Source of the DNA: Buchnera aphidicola (Chaitoregma tattakana)
GTDB taxonomy: Bacteria; Pseudomonadota; Gammaproteobacteria; Enterobacterales; Enterobacteriaceae
NCBI RefSeq assembly: GCF_039370165.1
Contig: NZ_CP134991.1
Location: 186,001 to 250,000 of the forward strand
DNA: 64,000 bases
Direction of reading: 5' to 3'
In this document: positions 38,090-47,974 of the stretch, in pieces
How the letters are laid out: each line of letters opens with the position of its first letter
How positions within the stretch are numbered: the first letter of the stretch is position 1
Notes under the pieces: generated by a model
Databases searched by the model: none
Seen by the model: the letters and a program-made list of their open reading frames with translations, nothing else
Told to the model about the DNA's origin: nothing
Translations under genes and position numbers: made by a program

Positions 38090-38782
38090 ATGAAAAATGT
38101 AGAATTAGTATTAATCAGACATGGTGAAAGCGTTTGGAACAAGCTTAATAAATTTACAGGATGGATAGATGTAAAGCTGTCTGAAAAAGGAAAAAAAGAA
38201 GCTAAAAATGCAGCTAAACTATTGTTAAAAAAAAAATTTGTTTTTGATATAGCTTTTACTTCTTTATTACAAAGAGCAATACGAACTACTTGGATAATAC
38301 TGAAAAAAACAAAAAGACTCTGGATTCCAGTATACAAATCTTGGAGATTAAATGAAAGACATTATGGATCTTTACAAGGATTAAATAAAGAAGACGTTGC
38401 ACTAAAATATGGAAAAGAAAAAGTACAAGAATGGAGACGAGGTTATAATACTGCTCCACCCAAAATGAGTTTAGAAGATGAAAATTTTCCAGGTAAAGAT
38501 CCTAAATATTCACATTTAGAACATAATATAATACCTAGATCTGAAAGTTTAAAATGTACAGTAAATAGAGTGCTACCATATTGGAACAAATTTATTTTAC
38601 CGGAGTTAAAAAAAAAAAAAAAAATTGTTATAATTGCGCATGGAAATTCTCTTCGTGCATTAATAAAATATTTGCATCATATAGATGGAAAAGATATTTT
38701 AAAACTAGATATACCTACAGGAAGACCTATTATATATGAATTTAACAATGATATACAGCCAATGAATTTTTTTTACCTTTGA
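38090..38782 (+). CDS. gpmA: Phosphoglycerate mutase (2,3-BPG dependent)
   Basis: Interconverts 3- and 2-phosphoglycerate. The catalytic histidines are in LIRHGESVWN and IIAHGNSLRAL, with LNERHYGSLQG between. It is 230 residues (250 in E. coli): the frame stops right after MNFFYL, so about 20 C-terminal residues are missing. A 17-A run at 38608-38624 lies inside the gene, just before the second active-site His, encoding five Lys in a row. The genomic frame is intact through it. This is the longest homopolymer I found in a coding region here. Confidence 0.96.
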   Translation: MKNVELVLIRHGESVWNKLNKFTGWIDVKLSEKGKKEAKNAAKLLLKKKFVFDIAFTSLLQRAIRTTWIILKKTKRLWIPVYKSWRLNERHYGSLQGLNKEDVALKYGKEKVQEWRRGYNTAPPKMSLEDENFPGKDPKYSHLEHNIIPRSESLKCTVNRVLPYWNKFILPELKKKKKIVIIAHGNSLRALIKYLHHIDGKDILKLDIPTGRPIIYEFNNDIQPMNFFYL

Positions 38783-38827
38783 ATAATATTATGAGAAATA
38801 TAAATTTTAAAATGGAAACCATAAAAT

Positions 38828-39790
38828 ATGATAAAAAAGATTGGAGTACTAACTAGCGGGGGTGATGCGCCTGGAATGAATGCTGCAATAAGAGGGGTAG
38901 TTATTACAGGTATAAAATTAGGAATAGAAATGTTTGGAATAAAAAATGGATTTTTAGGTTTATATGAAAATAGAATACAAAAGCTAAATGTTTTGAACGT
39001 ATCTAATATAATTAACAAAGGTGGTACATTTTTAGGGACATCTAGATTTCCTAAATTTAAAAAAAAAGTTAATAGAATTATTGCTATAAAAAATTTACAA
39101 AAAAAAAATATAGATGCATTGGTTGTAATAGGAGGAGATGGATCATATGTGGGAGCACAAAAACTAAGTAGTATGGGGCTTTCTTGCGTTAGTATTCCGA
39201 GCACTATTGATAACGATATAGTAGGTACAGATTATACTATAGGATATTACACTGCATTAGAAACAATAGTGAAATCTATAGACAAAATAAGGGATACGTC
39301 ATATTCTCATAATAGAATTGCCATAGTAGAAATTATGGGAAGAAAATGTGGGCACCTTACTCTATTATCATCTATAGCTGCAGGTTGTGAATTTTTAATA
39401 ATTCCTGAAACAAAAATAGAAAAAGAAAAGATTGTAATAAATATAATGAAAAAACTAAATAAAAATAAAAAGAGTTTCATAATAGTCATTACAGAAAATT
39501 TATATAATGTAAAAAATTTAGCAAAATACATTGAAAAAAAAACTAAAAAAGAAACTAGAGCAACAATTTTAGGACATGTGCAAAGAGGAGGATCACCAGT
39601 TGTTTATGATAGAGTTTTAGCAACAAGAATGAGTTCTTATGCAGTCAAAATATTAATACATGGATGGTCTGGAAGATGCATAGGTATACGAAATGAAAAA
39701 ATTGTACATAGTGATATAGAAAAATCTTTGAATAAAAGAAAGAAAAATTCAACACAATATTGGTTGAATTTATCTAAAAAATTATGTTAA
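38828..39790 (+). CDS. pfkA: 6-phosphofructokinase I
   Basis: ATP-dependent glycolytic kinase with 320 residues, identical in length to E. coli. Motifs are IGVLTSGGDAPGMNAAIRGVV, VVIGGDGSYVGA, the catalytic Asp in SIPSTIDNDIVGTDYTIGYYTA, and IMGRKCGHL. It starts 45 bases after gpmA. Its stop codon overlaps that of tpiA on the other strand by 4 bases, so the two messages converge with no spacer. Confidence 0.98.
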   Translation: MIKKIGVLTSGGDAPGMNAAIRGVVITGIKLGIEMFGIKNGFLGLYENRIQKLNVLNVSNIINKGGTFLGTSRFPKFKKKVNRIIAIKNLQKKNIDALVVIGGDGSYVGAQKLSSMGLSCVSIPSTIDNDIVGTDYTIGYYTALETIVKSIDKIRDTSYSHNRIAIVEIMGRKCGHLTLLSSIAAGCEFLIIPETKIEKEKIVINIMKKLNKNKKSFIIVITENLYNVKNLAKYIEKKTKKETRATILGHVQRGGSPVVYDRVLATRMSSYAVKILIHGWSGRCIGIRNEKIVHSDIEKSLNKRKKNSTQYWLNLSKKLC

Positions 39791-40545
39791 AAAGTTTCTA
39801 AAATTTTTATTATAGGGAAAAAGGTTTTTATACTTAGAGATGCTCCTCCTATTAGAAATCCATCTATATATTTTTTATTAATGAAATTATTTATGTTTTG
39901 TTCTGAAACAGATCCTCCATATTGCACTAAAATTCTATTTTTTTTAAAAAAAATATCTTTATCGCTAATATATTCTTTTATGAAAAAATGAATTTCATTT
40001 ACATAATTAGGATCAGCTGTAGTATTAGATCCTATAGCCCATATTGGCTCATAAGCAATTATAGATTTTCTAAAAGATTCAACTCCTAAATTGTTTAAAA
40101 TAGTATCAATTTGACTTTTAATAAACATTTTAGATTTATTAACATTATCTTTTATTACTTCACCTACACATAATACAGGTGTTAAATTATGTTCTTTAAC
40201 AATGTGAAACTTAGACGATATAATTTTATTGTCTTCTTTATGATATACTCTCCTTTCAGAATGACCAACTATAACATATTTAACATTTAAATCCTTCAAC
40301 ATATTAATAGAAGTTTCACCTGTAAAAGATCCTTTGATATGAATATCAACATTCTGTGATGTTAGAGTAACTTTTATTTTATTCTCTTTTAAAATTCTAT
40401 ATGCTTGGCTCAAGTATATTATAGGAGGAGATATAGAAATATCATTTTTTATTTGAAATTTTTTGCATAAAAAATCTAACTCTAAAAAAAAATCATTCAA
40501 TATATTCTTATTTCCATTTAATTTCCAATTTCCCAATATTAACAT
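39787..40545 (-). CDS. tpiA: Triosephosphate isomerase
   Basis: It is 252 residues (255 in E. coli). Active-site Lys in LILGNWKLNGNK, His in VGHSERR, Glu in AYEPIWAIGS, and the phosphate-gripping VQYGGSVS. It lies downstream of rpsA on the same strand, with a prominent hairpin (40571-40600) just before it. A GAGGAAAC-type ribosome site precedes the start. Its 3' end overlaps pfkA by 4 bases. Confidence 0.98.
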   Translation of the reverse strand: MLILGNWKLNGNKNILNDFFLELDFLCKKFQIKNDISISPPIIYLSQAYRILKENKIKVTLTSQNVDIHIKGSFTGETSINMLKDLNVKYVIVGHSERRVYHKEDNKIISSKFHIVKEHNLTPVLCVGEVIKDNVNKSKMFIKSQIDTILNNLGVESFRKSIIAYEPIWAIGSNTTADPNYVNEIHFFIKEYISDKDIFFKKNRILVQYGGSVSEQNINNFINKKYIDGFLIGGASLSIKTFFPIIKILETF

Positions 40546-40570
40546 ATAGTTTCCTCATTTTTTATCTGAA

Positions 40571-40600
40571 CTAAGTTACTGTTCTATGTCAGTAACTTAG
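40571..40600 (-). promoter_or_regulatory. Conspicuous hairpin between rpsA and tpiA
   Basis: CTAAGTTACTG (40571-40581) and CAGTAACTTAG (40590-40600) form a perfect 11-base stem with an 8-base loop. It is much richer in G and C than the surrounding sequence. On the minus strand it follows rpsA by about 125 bases and precedes the tpiA start by 25. No T run follows on that strand. It could be an rpsA terminator remnant, a 3' stabiliser or a tpiA leader element. Confidence 0.6.
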
Positions 40601-40725
40601 AGAAGATTTTTATATAAACACAAAACATATTTTAAAAAAGAAGTAATTTCTAGTTCTAAGATTTCCAATAAACAATTAAAAATTTTAAAAAGATTTAAAA
40701 AATATTGTTTGTAATATTCAAATTA

Positions 40726-42327
40726 TTATTTTAAATCCATAGTTTTAATTTTTTTTACATATTTTTTTGGAAATACTACATTTACCATTCTATTCTTTTT
40801 ATCAAAACTATTTATTTCAACTTCAATTACATCTCCAATATCGTGTTTTAGAAGTATTTTGTTTATAATAAAATTATCTAATTTATTTAATTCTAATATA
40901 GAATTAATTTCTTTATCAAGTTTTATATATATTTTTTTTTTTTTAATCTTAGAAATTTTACCATTTACTAAAGAGTGTTTTTTGTGTTTTTTAACATATT
41001 TTTTAAACGGATCTTCTTCTAGTTGCTTAATTCCTAAAGAAATTCTTTCTTTATCTACATCCACTAATAAAACCGCGGCGGTGATATTTTCATTTTTTTT
41101 ATACTTTTTAACAGATTTTTCACCTGAATGAGACCAAGAAATATCAGATAGATGAATTAATCCATCTACTCCTCCATCTAAACCAACAAAAATTCCAAAA
41201 TCAGTGATAGACTTTATCTTACCATCTACAAAATCTCCTTTTTTATATTTTTTAGAAAAATTTTTCCAAGGATTTTCTGTACATTGTTTTAGTCCTAAAG
41301 ATATTCTTCTTCTGTCTTCATCTATATCCAATATCATAACTTCAATATTATTATTTAAACTAGTGATTTTAGTAGGATGTATATTTTTATTATTCCAATC
41401 CATTTCAGAAATATGAACTAATCCTTCTACACCTTCTTTTATCTCTACAAAACAACCATAATCAGTTAAATTAGTAACTTTTCCTGATATTTTGGTTCCT
41501 ATAGGATATTTTTTAGAAATATTTGTCCAAGGGTCTTTACTAAGTTGTTTCAATCCTAAAGATACTCTAACATTGTCTTTATCAAATTTTAATACTCTTA
41601 TTTTAATTTTTTCTCCTAATTTAACTATTTCATTCGGATGTTTTACTCTTTTCCATGCCATATCTGTAATATGCAGTAAACCATCTATCCCACCTAAATC
41701 TATAAATGCTCCATAATCTGTTAAATTTTTTACTACACCTAAAATATTTATTCCTTCTTTTAAACTTTCTAATAACTTGTTTCTTTCTTCAGAATTTTCA
41801 AATTCTATAACAGCTTTTCTAGACACTACAACATTATTTCTTTTTTTATCTAATTTTATTACTTTAAAGTCTAAAACTTTACCTTCTATGTTAGAGGTTT
41901 CTTTTACTGGTCTAATATCTACTAGAGACCCAGGTAAAAATGCTCTTATTTCTTTTATTTCTACTGTAAACCCTCCTTTTACTTTACCATTTATTGTCCC
42001 TTTAACAGTGGATACATTTTTGTAAGCATCTTCTAATTTTTTCCAAGACTCTTTTCTTTTAGCCTTTTCTCTAGACAATACTGTTTCTCCAAAACCATCT
42101 TCAACAGTATCTAGTACTACTTCTATAGAATCACCAATCTTTATGTCTAATACTCCATTCTTATTTTTAAATTGCTCTATAGATATTTTAGATTCTGACT
42201 TTAATCCTGCATCTAATGTTACTAAATCTTTTTCTATATTTACAATAGTCGCTTGAATAACGGAACCTGGTTTGGTTTGAACCTGTTTTAAAGAATTTGT
42301 AAACAATTCTATAAATGACTCATTCAT
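40726..42327 (-). CDS. rpsA: Ribosomal protein S1
   Basis: mRNA-binding protein of the 30S subunit, 533 residues (557 in E. coli). Six S1 repeats can be followed: two N-terminal ribosome-binding ones (GSVIQATIVNIEKD, TVKGTINGKVKGGFTVEI), three canonical ones with LTDYGAFID, LTDYGCFVE and ITDFGIFVG, and a degenerate lysine-rich sixth (VNGKISKIKKKKIYIK). A 13-T run lies in the sixth repeat (40932-40944). The gene is downstream of aroA and has a hairpin 3' of it. Confidence 0.97.
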   Translation of the reverse strand: MNESFIELFTNSLKQVQTKPGSVIQATIVNIEKDLVTLDAGLKSESKISIEQFKNKNGVLDIKIGDSIEVVLDTVEDGFGETVLSREKAKRKESWKKLEDAYKNVSTVKGTINGKVKGGFTVEIKEIRAFLPGSLVDIRPVKETSNIEGKVLDFKVIKLDKKRNNVVVSRKAVIEFENSEERNKLLESLKEGINILGVVKNLTDYGAFIDLGGIDGLLHITDMAWKRVKHPNEIVKLGEKIKIRVLKFDKDNVRVSLGLKQLSKDPWTNISKKYPIGTKISGKVTNLTDYGCFVEIKEGVEGLVHISEMDWNNKNIHPTKITSLNNNIEVMILDIDEDRRRISLGLKQCTENPWKNFSKKYKKGDFVDGKIKSITDFGIFVGLDGGVDGLIHLSDISWSHSGEKSVKKYKKNENITAAVLLVDVDKERISLGIKQLEEDPFKKYVKKHKKHSLVNGKISKIKKKKIYIKLDKEINSILELNKLDNFIINKILLKHDIGDVIEVEINSFDKKNRMVNVVFPKKYVKKIKTMDLK

Positions 42328-42713
42328 ATTTTATAAATTTTAAAATTATTTAACGTAAATTTTGTATCCTACAAAATATAGTTATATTTTTTTTACTAAT
42401 TATTTTCCTTATATATTAGACTTTTTTACACACAATTCATAAAATTATTATAATAACTAAATTATAATTAAAACATTTTTTCTTAATTTAGTTTCTTTTT
42501 AAAACTATATAATTTTTTTAATAAATTAATATTTAAAAAAAAATTAAATAATATTAAAATTAACACTAAAATAATAGTCTTGCAACACACAAAATTGGCA
42601 TATTAGTTAATAATTTTTTTATTAATTAGTAAAAAATCATAAAAAAAATATTAAAAAAATTCTTAATTAATAATTTTTATAAAACTTAAAATGTTTTTTG
42701 TTAAAAAAAAATA
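42328..42713 (-). other. AT-rich region between aroA and rpsA
   Basis: 386 bases without a recognisable gene. In E. coli cmk lies between aroA and rpsA; no trace of it could be identified. It probably holds the rpsA promoter and leader. Confidence 0.45.
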
Positions 42714-44000
42714 TTATTCAAATTTACTAATTGAAAAGAAAATTTTAAAATATTCTGGAAAAGTTTTATTAACACATTTTGGATTTAAAATAGTTACTTT
42801 TTTCCCAGATAATGCTATTAGAGAAAAACACATAGCTATTCTATGGTCATCATAAGTACTTATTTCAGCAGATATAAACTGTTTAGGAGGGGATATTTTT
42901 ATAAAATCTTTTCCTTCTGTGACAATAGATCCTATTTTTTTTAATTCTTTTGACATTGCGCTAATTCTATCAGTTTCTTTTACTCGCCAATTATAAATAT
43001 TTGTAATCAAAGTTTCTCCAGAAGAAAATAATGCTAACATAGCTGTTGTCATTGCTACATCTGGCATATCATTCATATCTAATGTTACAGATTTTAAATT
43101 TCCCTTTTTTACAGTAATATAATTATTTTTTATTTTTATTTCTGATCCCATCTTCTTAAGTACTTCAACGAATTTTATGTCTCCTTGTATACTATTTTTA
43201 CCTATTCCATTAACCCTAACTTTTCCTCCTTTTATAGACCCTGCAGCTAAAAAATAAGATGCAGAAGAAGCATCTCCTTCTATTAAAAAAGCCCCTGGTG
43301 AAATATAATTTTGATTACTACAAATTTTAAAATGTGTATAATTCTTGTTAAATACTTTTATTCCAAAAACTTGCATTAATTTTATAGTAATGTCTATATA
43401 TGGCTTTGATACTAATCCATTTTTTATAAATATTTCTGTATCATTTAATGCTAAAGGAGCAGTCATTAATAAAGAAGTTAGAAATTGACTAGAAATAGTA
43501 CAATTCAAATGTATTTTACCTCCTGAGAAACCTCCTTTTATAATTACTGGAGGGTATCCATTAATATCTTTATAATCTATAATAGCACCAGACTGTTTTA
43601 AAGCATCTACTAAATGCTTTATTGGTCTTAAATTCATTCTTTTATTTCCATATAATTGTATATGATTTTTATATAAAGAAAAAATTGCCACTAAAGGTCT
43701 CATCGCAGTGCCAGCATTTCCTAAAAAAATAGAAAGTTTTTTTTTAACTTTAAAAGATTCTTTAGATCCAAACACTTTTAACTGTTTTTTTTTCAAATTA
43801 CAATCAAACAAAATACCAATTTTTTTTAATGCATCAAGCATATATTTAGTATCTTCACTAAATAAAAAATTTTTTAAAATAGTTTTGCTATCTGATAAAG
43901 CTGACATTAACAAAACTCTGTTAGAAATACTTTTTGATCCCGGCAAATCTATAACTCCATTTACTTTTAATATTGGATGTATAATAATTTTTTTTTTCAT
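42714..44000 (-). CDS. aroA: 5-enolpyruvylshikimate-3-phosphate synthase
   Basis: Sixth step of the shikimate pathway, feeding tryptophan and phenylalanine synthesis. It is 428 residues (427 in E. coli). Conserved stretches are LPGSKSISNRVLLMSAL, LGNAGTAMRPLVA, the catalytic Asp region MNDMPDVAMTTAMLA and RVKETDRI. It is the third gene of the serS-serC-aroA run, 57 bases after serC, the same order as serC-aroA in E. coli. Confidence 0.98.
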   Translation of the reverse strand: MKKKIIIHPILKVNGVIDLPGSKSISNRVLLMSALSDSKTILKNFLFSEDTKYMLDALKKIGILFDCNLKKKQLKVFGSKESFKVKKKLSIFLGNAGTAMRPLVAIFSLYKNHIQLYGNKRMNLRPIKHLVDALKQSGAIIDYKDINGYPPVIIKGGFSGGKIHLNCTISSQFLTSLLMTAPLALNDTEIFIKNGLVSKPYIDITIKLMQVFGIKVFNKNYTHFKICSNQNYISPGAFLIEGDASSASYFLAAGSIKGGKVRVNGIGKNSIQGDIKFVEVLKKMGSEIKIKNNYITVKKGNLKSVTLDMNDMPDVAMTTAMLALFSSGETLITNIYNWRVKETDRISAMSKELKKIGSIVTEGKDFIKISPPKQFISAEISTYDDHRIAMCFSLIALSGKKVTILNPKCVNKTFPEYFKIFFSISKFE

Positions 44001-44057
44001 AAATTCCCTATAAAAAGTGTTTATTTATATAAAAAAAGTTTTATTAAATTAAAATTA

Positions 44058-45146
44058 TTAACTAAACCTTTTTTCGAATTTTATCATAAACTTTGCTAAT
44101 TTTTTAACTCCATCTATAGGCATTGCATTATAAATTGAAGCTCTCATTCCTCCATATATACTATGTCCTTTTAAATATAATAATCCATTTTTTTTAGATT
44201 CTTCTAAAAATTTTTTATTCAAACTTTTTTGTGTTAGTAAAAATGTTATATTTGTATTAGATCTATTGTTTGTATGTATATTATTTATATATAAATTAGA
44301 ATTATCTATGACATTATATAGTAATTTAGATTTTATAAAATTATTTTTTTCCATTTGCTTTATACCACCATTTTTAATTATCCAATCAAAAACTAATCCT
44401 GACATGTACCATGAAAATGTAGAAGGAGTATTAAACATAGACTTATTCTTATAATTTATAGAATAGTCTAAAATAGAAGGTGTATGTTTATTACTTTTAC
44501 ATAACAATTCTTTTTTTATTATTAATATTGTAATTCCAGAAGGTCCTATATTTTTTTGTGAGCTAGCATAAATTATACTATAGTTATTTATTTTTATTCT
44601 TCTAGATAATATTGTAGAAGAAAAGTCTCCCACTATTGTTCTTCCATAAAATTTAGGCTCTTCATATATAGAAATTCCTTCTATAGTTTCATTAGGGCAA
44701 TAATGAATATATTTAGAGCGGTCGCTAATCATCCAATCAGACATATCAAGAACACATTTTTTTTTGTTTTTCATCCTTATTACATCTATTATATTTGTTT
44801 TTGAATATTTTCTCGCTTCATAAGCAGCATGAGATGACCAATACCCAGTATTTATATAATCTGTCTCTTCATAAAAATTTTTTAATAAGTTCATAGGTAT
44901 TGCTGAAAATTGACCTCTAGCTCCACCATGTAAAAACAAAATCTTATAATCATTTGAAATAGATAACAATTTTCTAATATTTTTTTCTATAATTTCAGTC
45001 ATTTTCATAAATATTGTACTTCTATGACTAATTTCTAAAACTGACACTCCAGAATTTTTCCAATTTAAAAATTCATTTTTTGCTATTTTCATTACATCTT
45101 TTGGTAACATTGATGGACCTGCACTAAAATTATAAATTTCACGCAT
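44058..45146 (-). CDS. serC: Phosphoserine aminotransferase
   Basis: PLP enzyme of serine and vitamin B6 biosynthesis. It has 362 residues, the same as E. coli. The N-terminal FSAGPSMLPKDV and the PLP lysine in ASSQKNIGPSGIT are conserved, as are LFLHGGARGQFSAIPMNLL and the end GGMRASIYNAMPIDGVKKL. It follows serS by 50 bases. No serA or serB is present in the window. Confidence 0.97.
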   Translation of the reverse strand: MREIYNFSAGPSMLPKDVMKIAKNEFLNWKNSGVSVLEISHRSTIFMKMTEIIEKNIRKLLSISNDYKILFLHGGARGQFSAIPMNLLKNFYEETDYINTGYWSSHAAYEARKYSKTNIIDVIRMKNKKKCVLDMSDWMISDRSKYIHYCPNETIEGISIYEEPKFYGRTIVGDFSSTILSRRIKINNYSIIYASSQKNIGPSGITILIIKKELLCKSNKHTPSILDYSINYKNKSMFNTPSTFSWYMSGLVFDWIIKNGGIKQMEKNNFIKSKLLYNVIDNSNLYINNIHTNNRSNTNITFLLTQKSLNKKFLEESKKNGLLYLKGHSIYGGMRASIYNAMPIDGVKKLAKFMIKFEKRFS

Positions 45147-45196
45147 TTTTTAACAATATAGATTTATATATAAAAACTTTTTATTAATTTTTTTTA

Positions 45197-46498
45197 TTAT
45201 ACAAATTCTAATCCTCTCATATAATTGTTTCTTAAAATTTTAGGTACTTCTACTAAACCATCTTTATTCTGGTAATTTTCCATTATTGCAGCTAAAGTTC
45301 TTCCAATTGCTAATCCAGACCCATTCAATGTATGAACATATCTATTATTTTCTTTTTTATCTAAAAATTTTATATTTATTCTTCTAGATTGAAAATCTTT
45401 CATATTAGAACAAGAAGATACTTCTATATATTTTTTCTGCGAAGGAAACCATACTTCTAAATCATAAGTTTTAGAAGAAGAAAATCCTATATCATTAGTA
45501 CATATAGACATTTTTCTATAAGGTAAGTTTAACAACTTTAAAATTTTTTCTGCATGATTTGTTATATTTTCCAATGCAACGTTTGAATTATTAGGATGAA
45601 CAATTTGTATAATTTCTACTTTATCAAACTGTTTAGTTCTAATCAAACCTTGATTTTTTACTCCATAAGAAGTAGGCTCGTTTCTAAAGCATGGAGTATT
45701 TGCAGTAAGTAACAAAGGTAATGCATTATATTTTATTATGTTGTTTTTAAACAGATTGGTTAAAGGAACTTCTGAAGTTGGTATTAAAAAATGATTATTT
45801 TTTCTAATATCACCTTCCAAAAAATTTTTACACAATTTAGTAGAAATTAAATCTTTATAAAATTTAGGCAATTGTCCTGTTCCATATAAACATTTTTTAT
45901 TCACTAAATAAGGAACATAAACTTCTGTATATCCATGATCATTAATATGTACATCTAACATAAATTGACCTAATGATCTATACAGTAATGCTAAATTACC
46001 TTTTAAAACAAAAAAGTTAGAACCAGAAATTTCTGAAGCTGAAAAAAAATCTAATTTTTTTTCGTATTTTCCTAATTCTATGTGATTTTTTATTTCAAAA
46101 TTACTTCTCTTTATAACGCCCCATTTGCAAACTTCTACATTATCGTTATAATTTTTACCTATAGGGGTATTTAAATCAGGAATATTCGGTAAAGTTAAAT
46201 AATATTTATAAATTTTTTTTTCTAAAGTTTTTAAAAATATTTTTTTTTTTATTATACTTTTATTATAACAAATTACTTTTTTTCTTAATTCTTGATAATC
46301 TATATTTTTTGATCTTAGTTCTCCAATTAACTTTGAGGTTTTATTCCTATAATATTCAAAATTTTCTTTTTCTAATTTTACTCTTTTTATTTCTTGACTT
46401 ATTTCTTTAACATAGTCTATATTCAAAATAAAATTTCTTAACTTTAGTTTATTATAAACCATGTCAATATCATTTTTTAATAAATTTATATCTAGCAT
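45197..46498 (-). CDS. serS: Seryl-tRNA synthetase
   Basis: Class II synthetase charging tRNA-Ser (and tRNA-Sec where present). It is 433 residues (430 in E. coli). The N-terminal half of the first 110 residues is a long coiled coil. Motif 2 is in TPCFRNEPTSYGVKNQGLIRTKQFDKVE, and motif 3 in LNGSGLAIGRTLAAIMENYQ. It heads the serS-serC-aroA run and diverges from trxB. Its substrate tRNA-Ser(UGA) is encoded at 59125-59209. Confidence 0.97.
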   Translation of the reverse strand: MLDINLLKNDIDMVYNKLKLRNFILNIDYVKEISQEIKRVKLEKENFEYYRNKTSKLIGELRSKNIDYQELRKKVICYNKSIIKKKIFLKTLEKKIYKYYLTLPNIPDLNTPIGKNYNDNVEVCKWGVIKRSNFEIKNHIELGKYEKKLDFFSASEISGSNFFVLKGNLALLYRSLGQFMLDVHINDHGYTEVYVPYLVNKKCLYGTGQLPKFYKDLISTKLCKNFLEGDIRKNNHFLIPTSEVPLTNLFKNNIIKYNALPLLLTANTPCFRNEPTSYGVKNQGLIRTKQFDKVEIIQIVHPNNSNVALENITNHAEKILKLLNLPYRKMSICTNDIGFSSSKTYDLEVWFPSQKKYIEVSSCSNMKDFQSRRINIKFLDKKENNRYVHTLNGSGLAIGRTLAAIMENYQNKDGLVEVPKILRNNYMRGLEFV

Positions 46499-46711
46499 AT
46501 TATATTTTTTTATATCAATGTTATATAATTATTTTATTCTTAAGTATATAATTTAATTTCTTTAAAAAATAAATTAAAATAATTATTAAAATTTAATTAA
46601 TATAAAAAAATAAATTTTATATACTTATAAAATATAATTATAATATAATATTTTAAAAATATACGCAAAATTTATAACTTTATTTTAAAGATTTTTATAT
46701 AAAAAAAATTT

Positions 46712-47677
46712 ATGAAAAAAAAAATTATAAAAAGTGATTTAGCAATATTAGGATCAGGACCTGCTGGATATACTGCATCAATATATTCTTCTAGATCTAA
46801 TTTATCTACAATATTAATTACAGGCAATCACATTGGAGGACAGTTAACTCAAACATATAAAGTAGAAAATTGGCCTACAGAATACAATGCTATACCTGGA
46901 CAAACTCTAATGAATAATTTTTATAAACATTCTACGAAACTAGGGACAAAAATATATAAAGAAAATATAATAAAAACAATCTTAAAAAGAAATCCAATAA
47001 AATTATATAGTGAAGAATTAATATTTGAAACTAAAGCATTAATAATAGCAACTGGATCTAAACCTAAAAAATTAGGTATAGAATCAGAAAAAAAATTTGA
47101 AGGAAGAGGAATATCTACATGCGCCATTTGTGACGGTTTTTTTTACAAAAATAAAGAAGTAGCAATAGTAGGAGGGGGGAATTCTGCAATAGAAGAAGCA
47201 CTACATTTATCAAAAATGGTTAAAAAGATATATCTAATACATAGAAGAAAAAAATGGAAAGCAGATAAAATATTAGTAAAAAGACTGTTAAAAAAATCTA
47301 AAACTCACAATATAAAAATACATTTAGACTGCGAAGTTATAGAAATATTTGGTAACTGTAGTGAAGTAACTGGAATAGTTATAATTTCAAAAAAAGATAG
47401 AAAAAAAATTAAAATTGCTGTTTCATGTTTGTTTATATCTATAGGTCACGTTCCTGAAACAAATTTATTTAAAAATGATTTAGAGATGGAAAATGGATAT
47501 ATTAAGATAAAATCAGGCAGACATGGAAATTTTACTACTACTAACGTGCCCGGAATATTTGCTGCTGGAGATGTTACAGATCATGTATATAAACAAGCTA
47601 TTACAGCATCTGCGTCAGGATGTATGGCAGCCATAGATGCATCAAAATATTTAGAAACTATTAAATTAAAAAAATAA
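46712..47677 (+). CDS. trxB: Thioredoxin reductase
   Basis: FAD/NADPH enzyme that reduces thioredoxin. It is 321 residues (E. coli 321). FAD site LAILGSGPAGYTASIYSSRS, NADPH site VAIVGGGNSAIEEALHL and the redox pair in STCAICDGFFYKN (CxxC) are all intact. The C terminus has FAAGDVTDHVYKQAITA. It starts the plus-strand trxB-infA-aspS run. Confidence 0.98.
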   Translation: MKKKIIKSDLAILGSGPAGYTASIYSSRSNLSTILITGNHIGGQLTQTYKVENWPTEYNAIPGQTLMNNFYKHSTKLGTKIYKENIIKTILKRNPIKLYSEELIFETKALIIATGSKPKKLGIESEKKFEGRGISTCAICDGFFYKNKEVAIVGGGNSAIEEALHLSKMVKKIYLIHRRKKWKADKILVKRLLKKSKTHNIKIHLDCEVIEIFGNCSEVTGIVIISKKDRKKIKIAVSCLFISIGHVPETNLFKNDLEMENGYIKIKSGRHGNFTTTNVPGIFAAGDVTDHVYKQAITASASGCMAAIDASKYLETIKLKK

Positions 47678-47691
47678 AATAAAAGGCTATT

Positions 47692-47910
47692 ATGATAAAA
47701 GAAAAGCAAATAGAAACACAAGGAACTGTTATAGAAACTTTACCAAATACGATGTTTAGAGTAAAATTAGAAAATGGACATAAAATAATTGCTCATATAT
47801 CTGGCAAAATGAGAAAAAATTATATAAGAATACTTACAGGTGATAAAGTTACTATAGAAATGACCCCTTATGATATAGATAAAGGAAGAATAATTTTTAG
47901 AAGTAGATAA
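47692..47910 (+). CDS. infA: Translation initiation factor IF-1
   Basis: Essential OB-fold factor that occupies the ribosomal A site at initiation. Its 72 residues match the universal length. Sequence landmarks are ETQGTVIETLPNTMFRVKLEN, HISGKMRKNYIRI, and the C-terminal DKGRIIFRSR. It is 14 bases after trxB and preceded by AAAAGG. Confidence 0.98.
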   Translation: MIKEKQIETQGTVIETLPNTMFRVKLENGHKIIAHISGKMRKNYIRILTGDKVTIEMTPYDIDKGRIIFRSR

Positions 47911-47974
47911 AATTGATCAATTATATTTATAAAATATGTATATATCAGTTTTTTTAAAAAATGTAGAGAAAATT

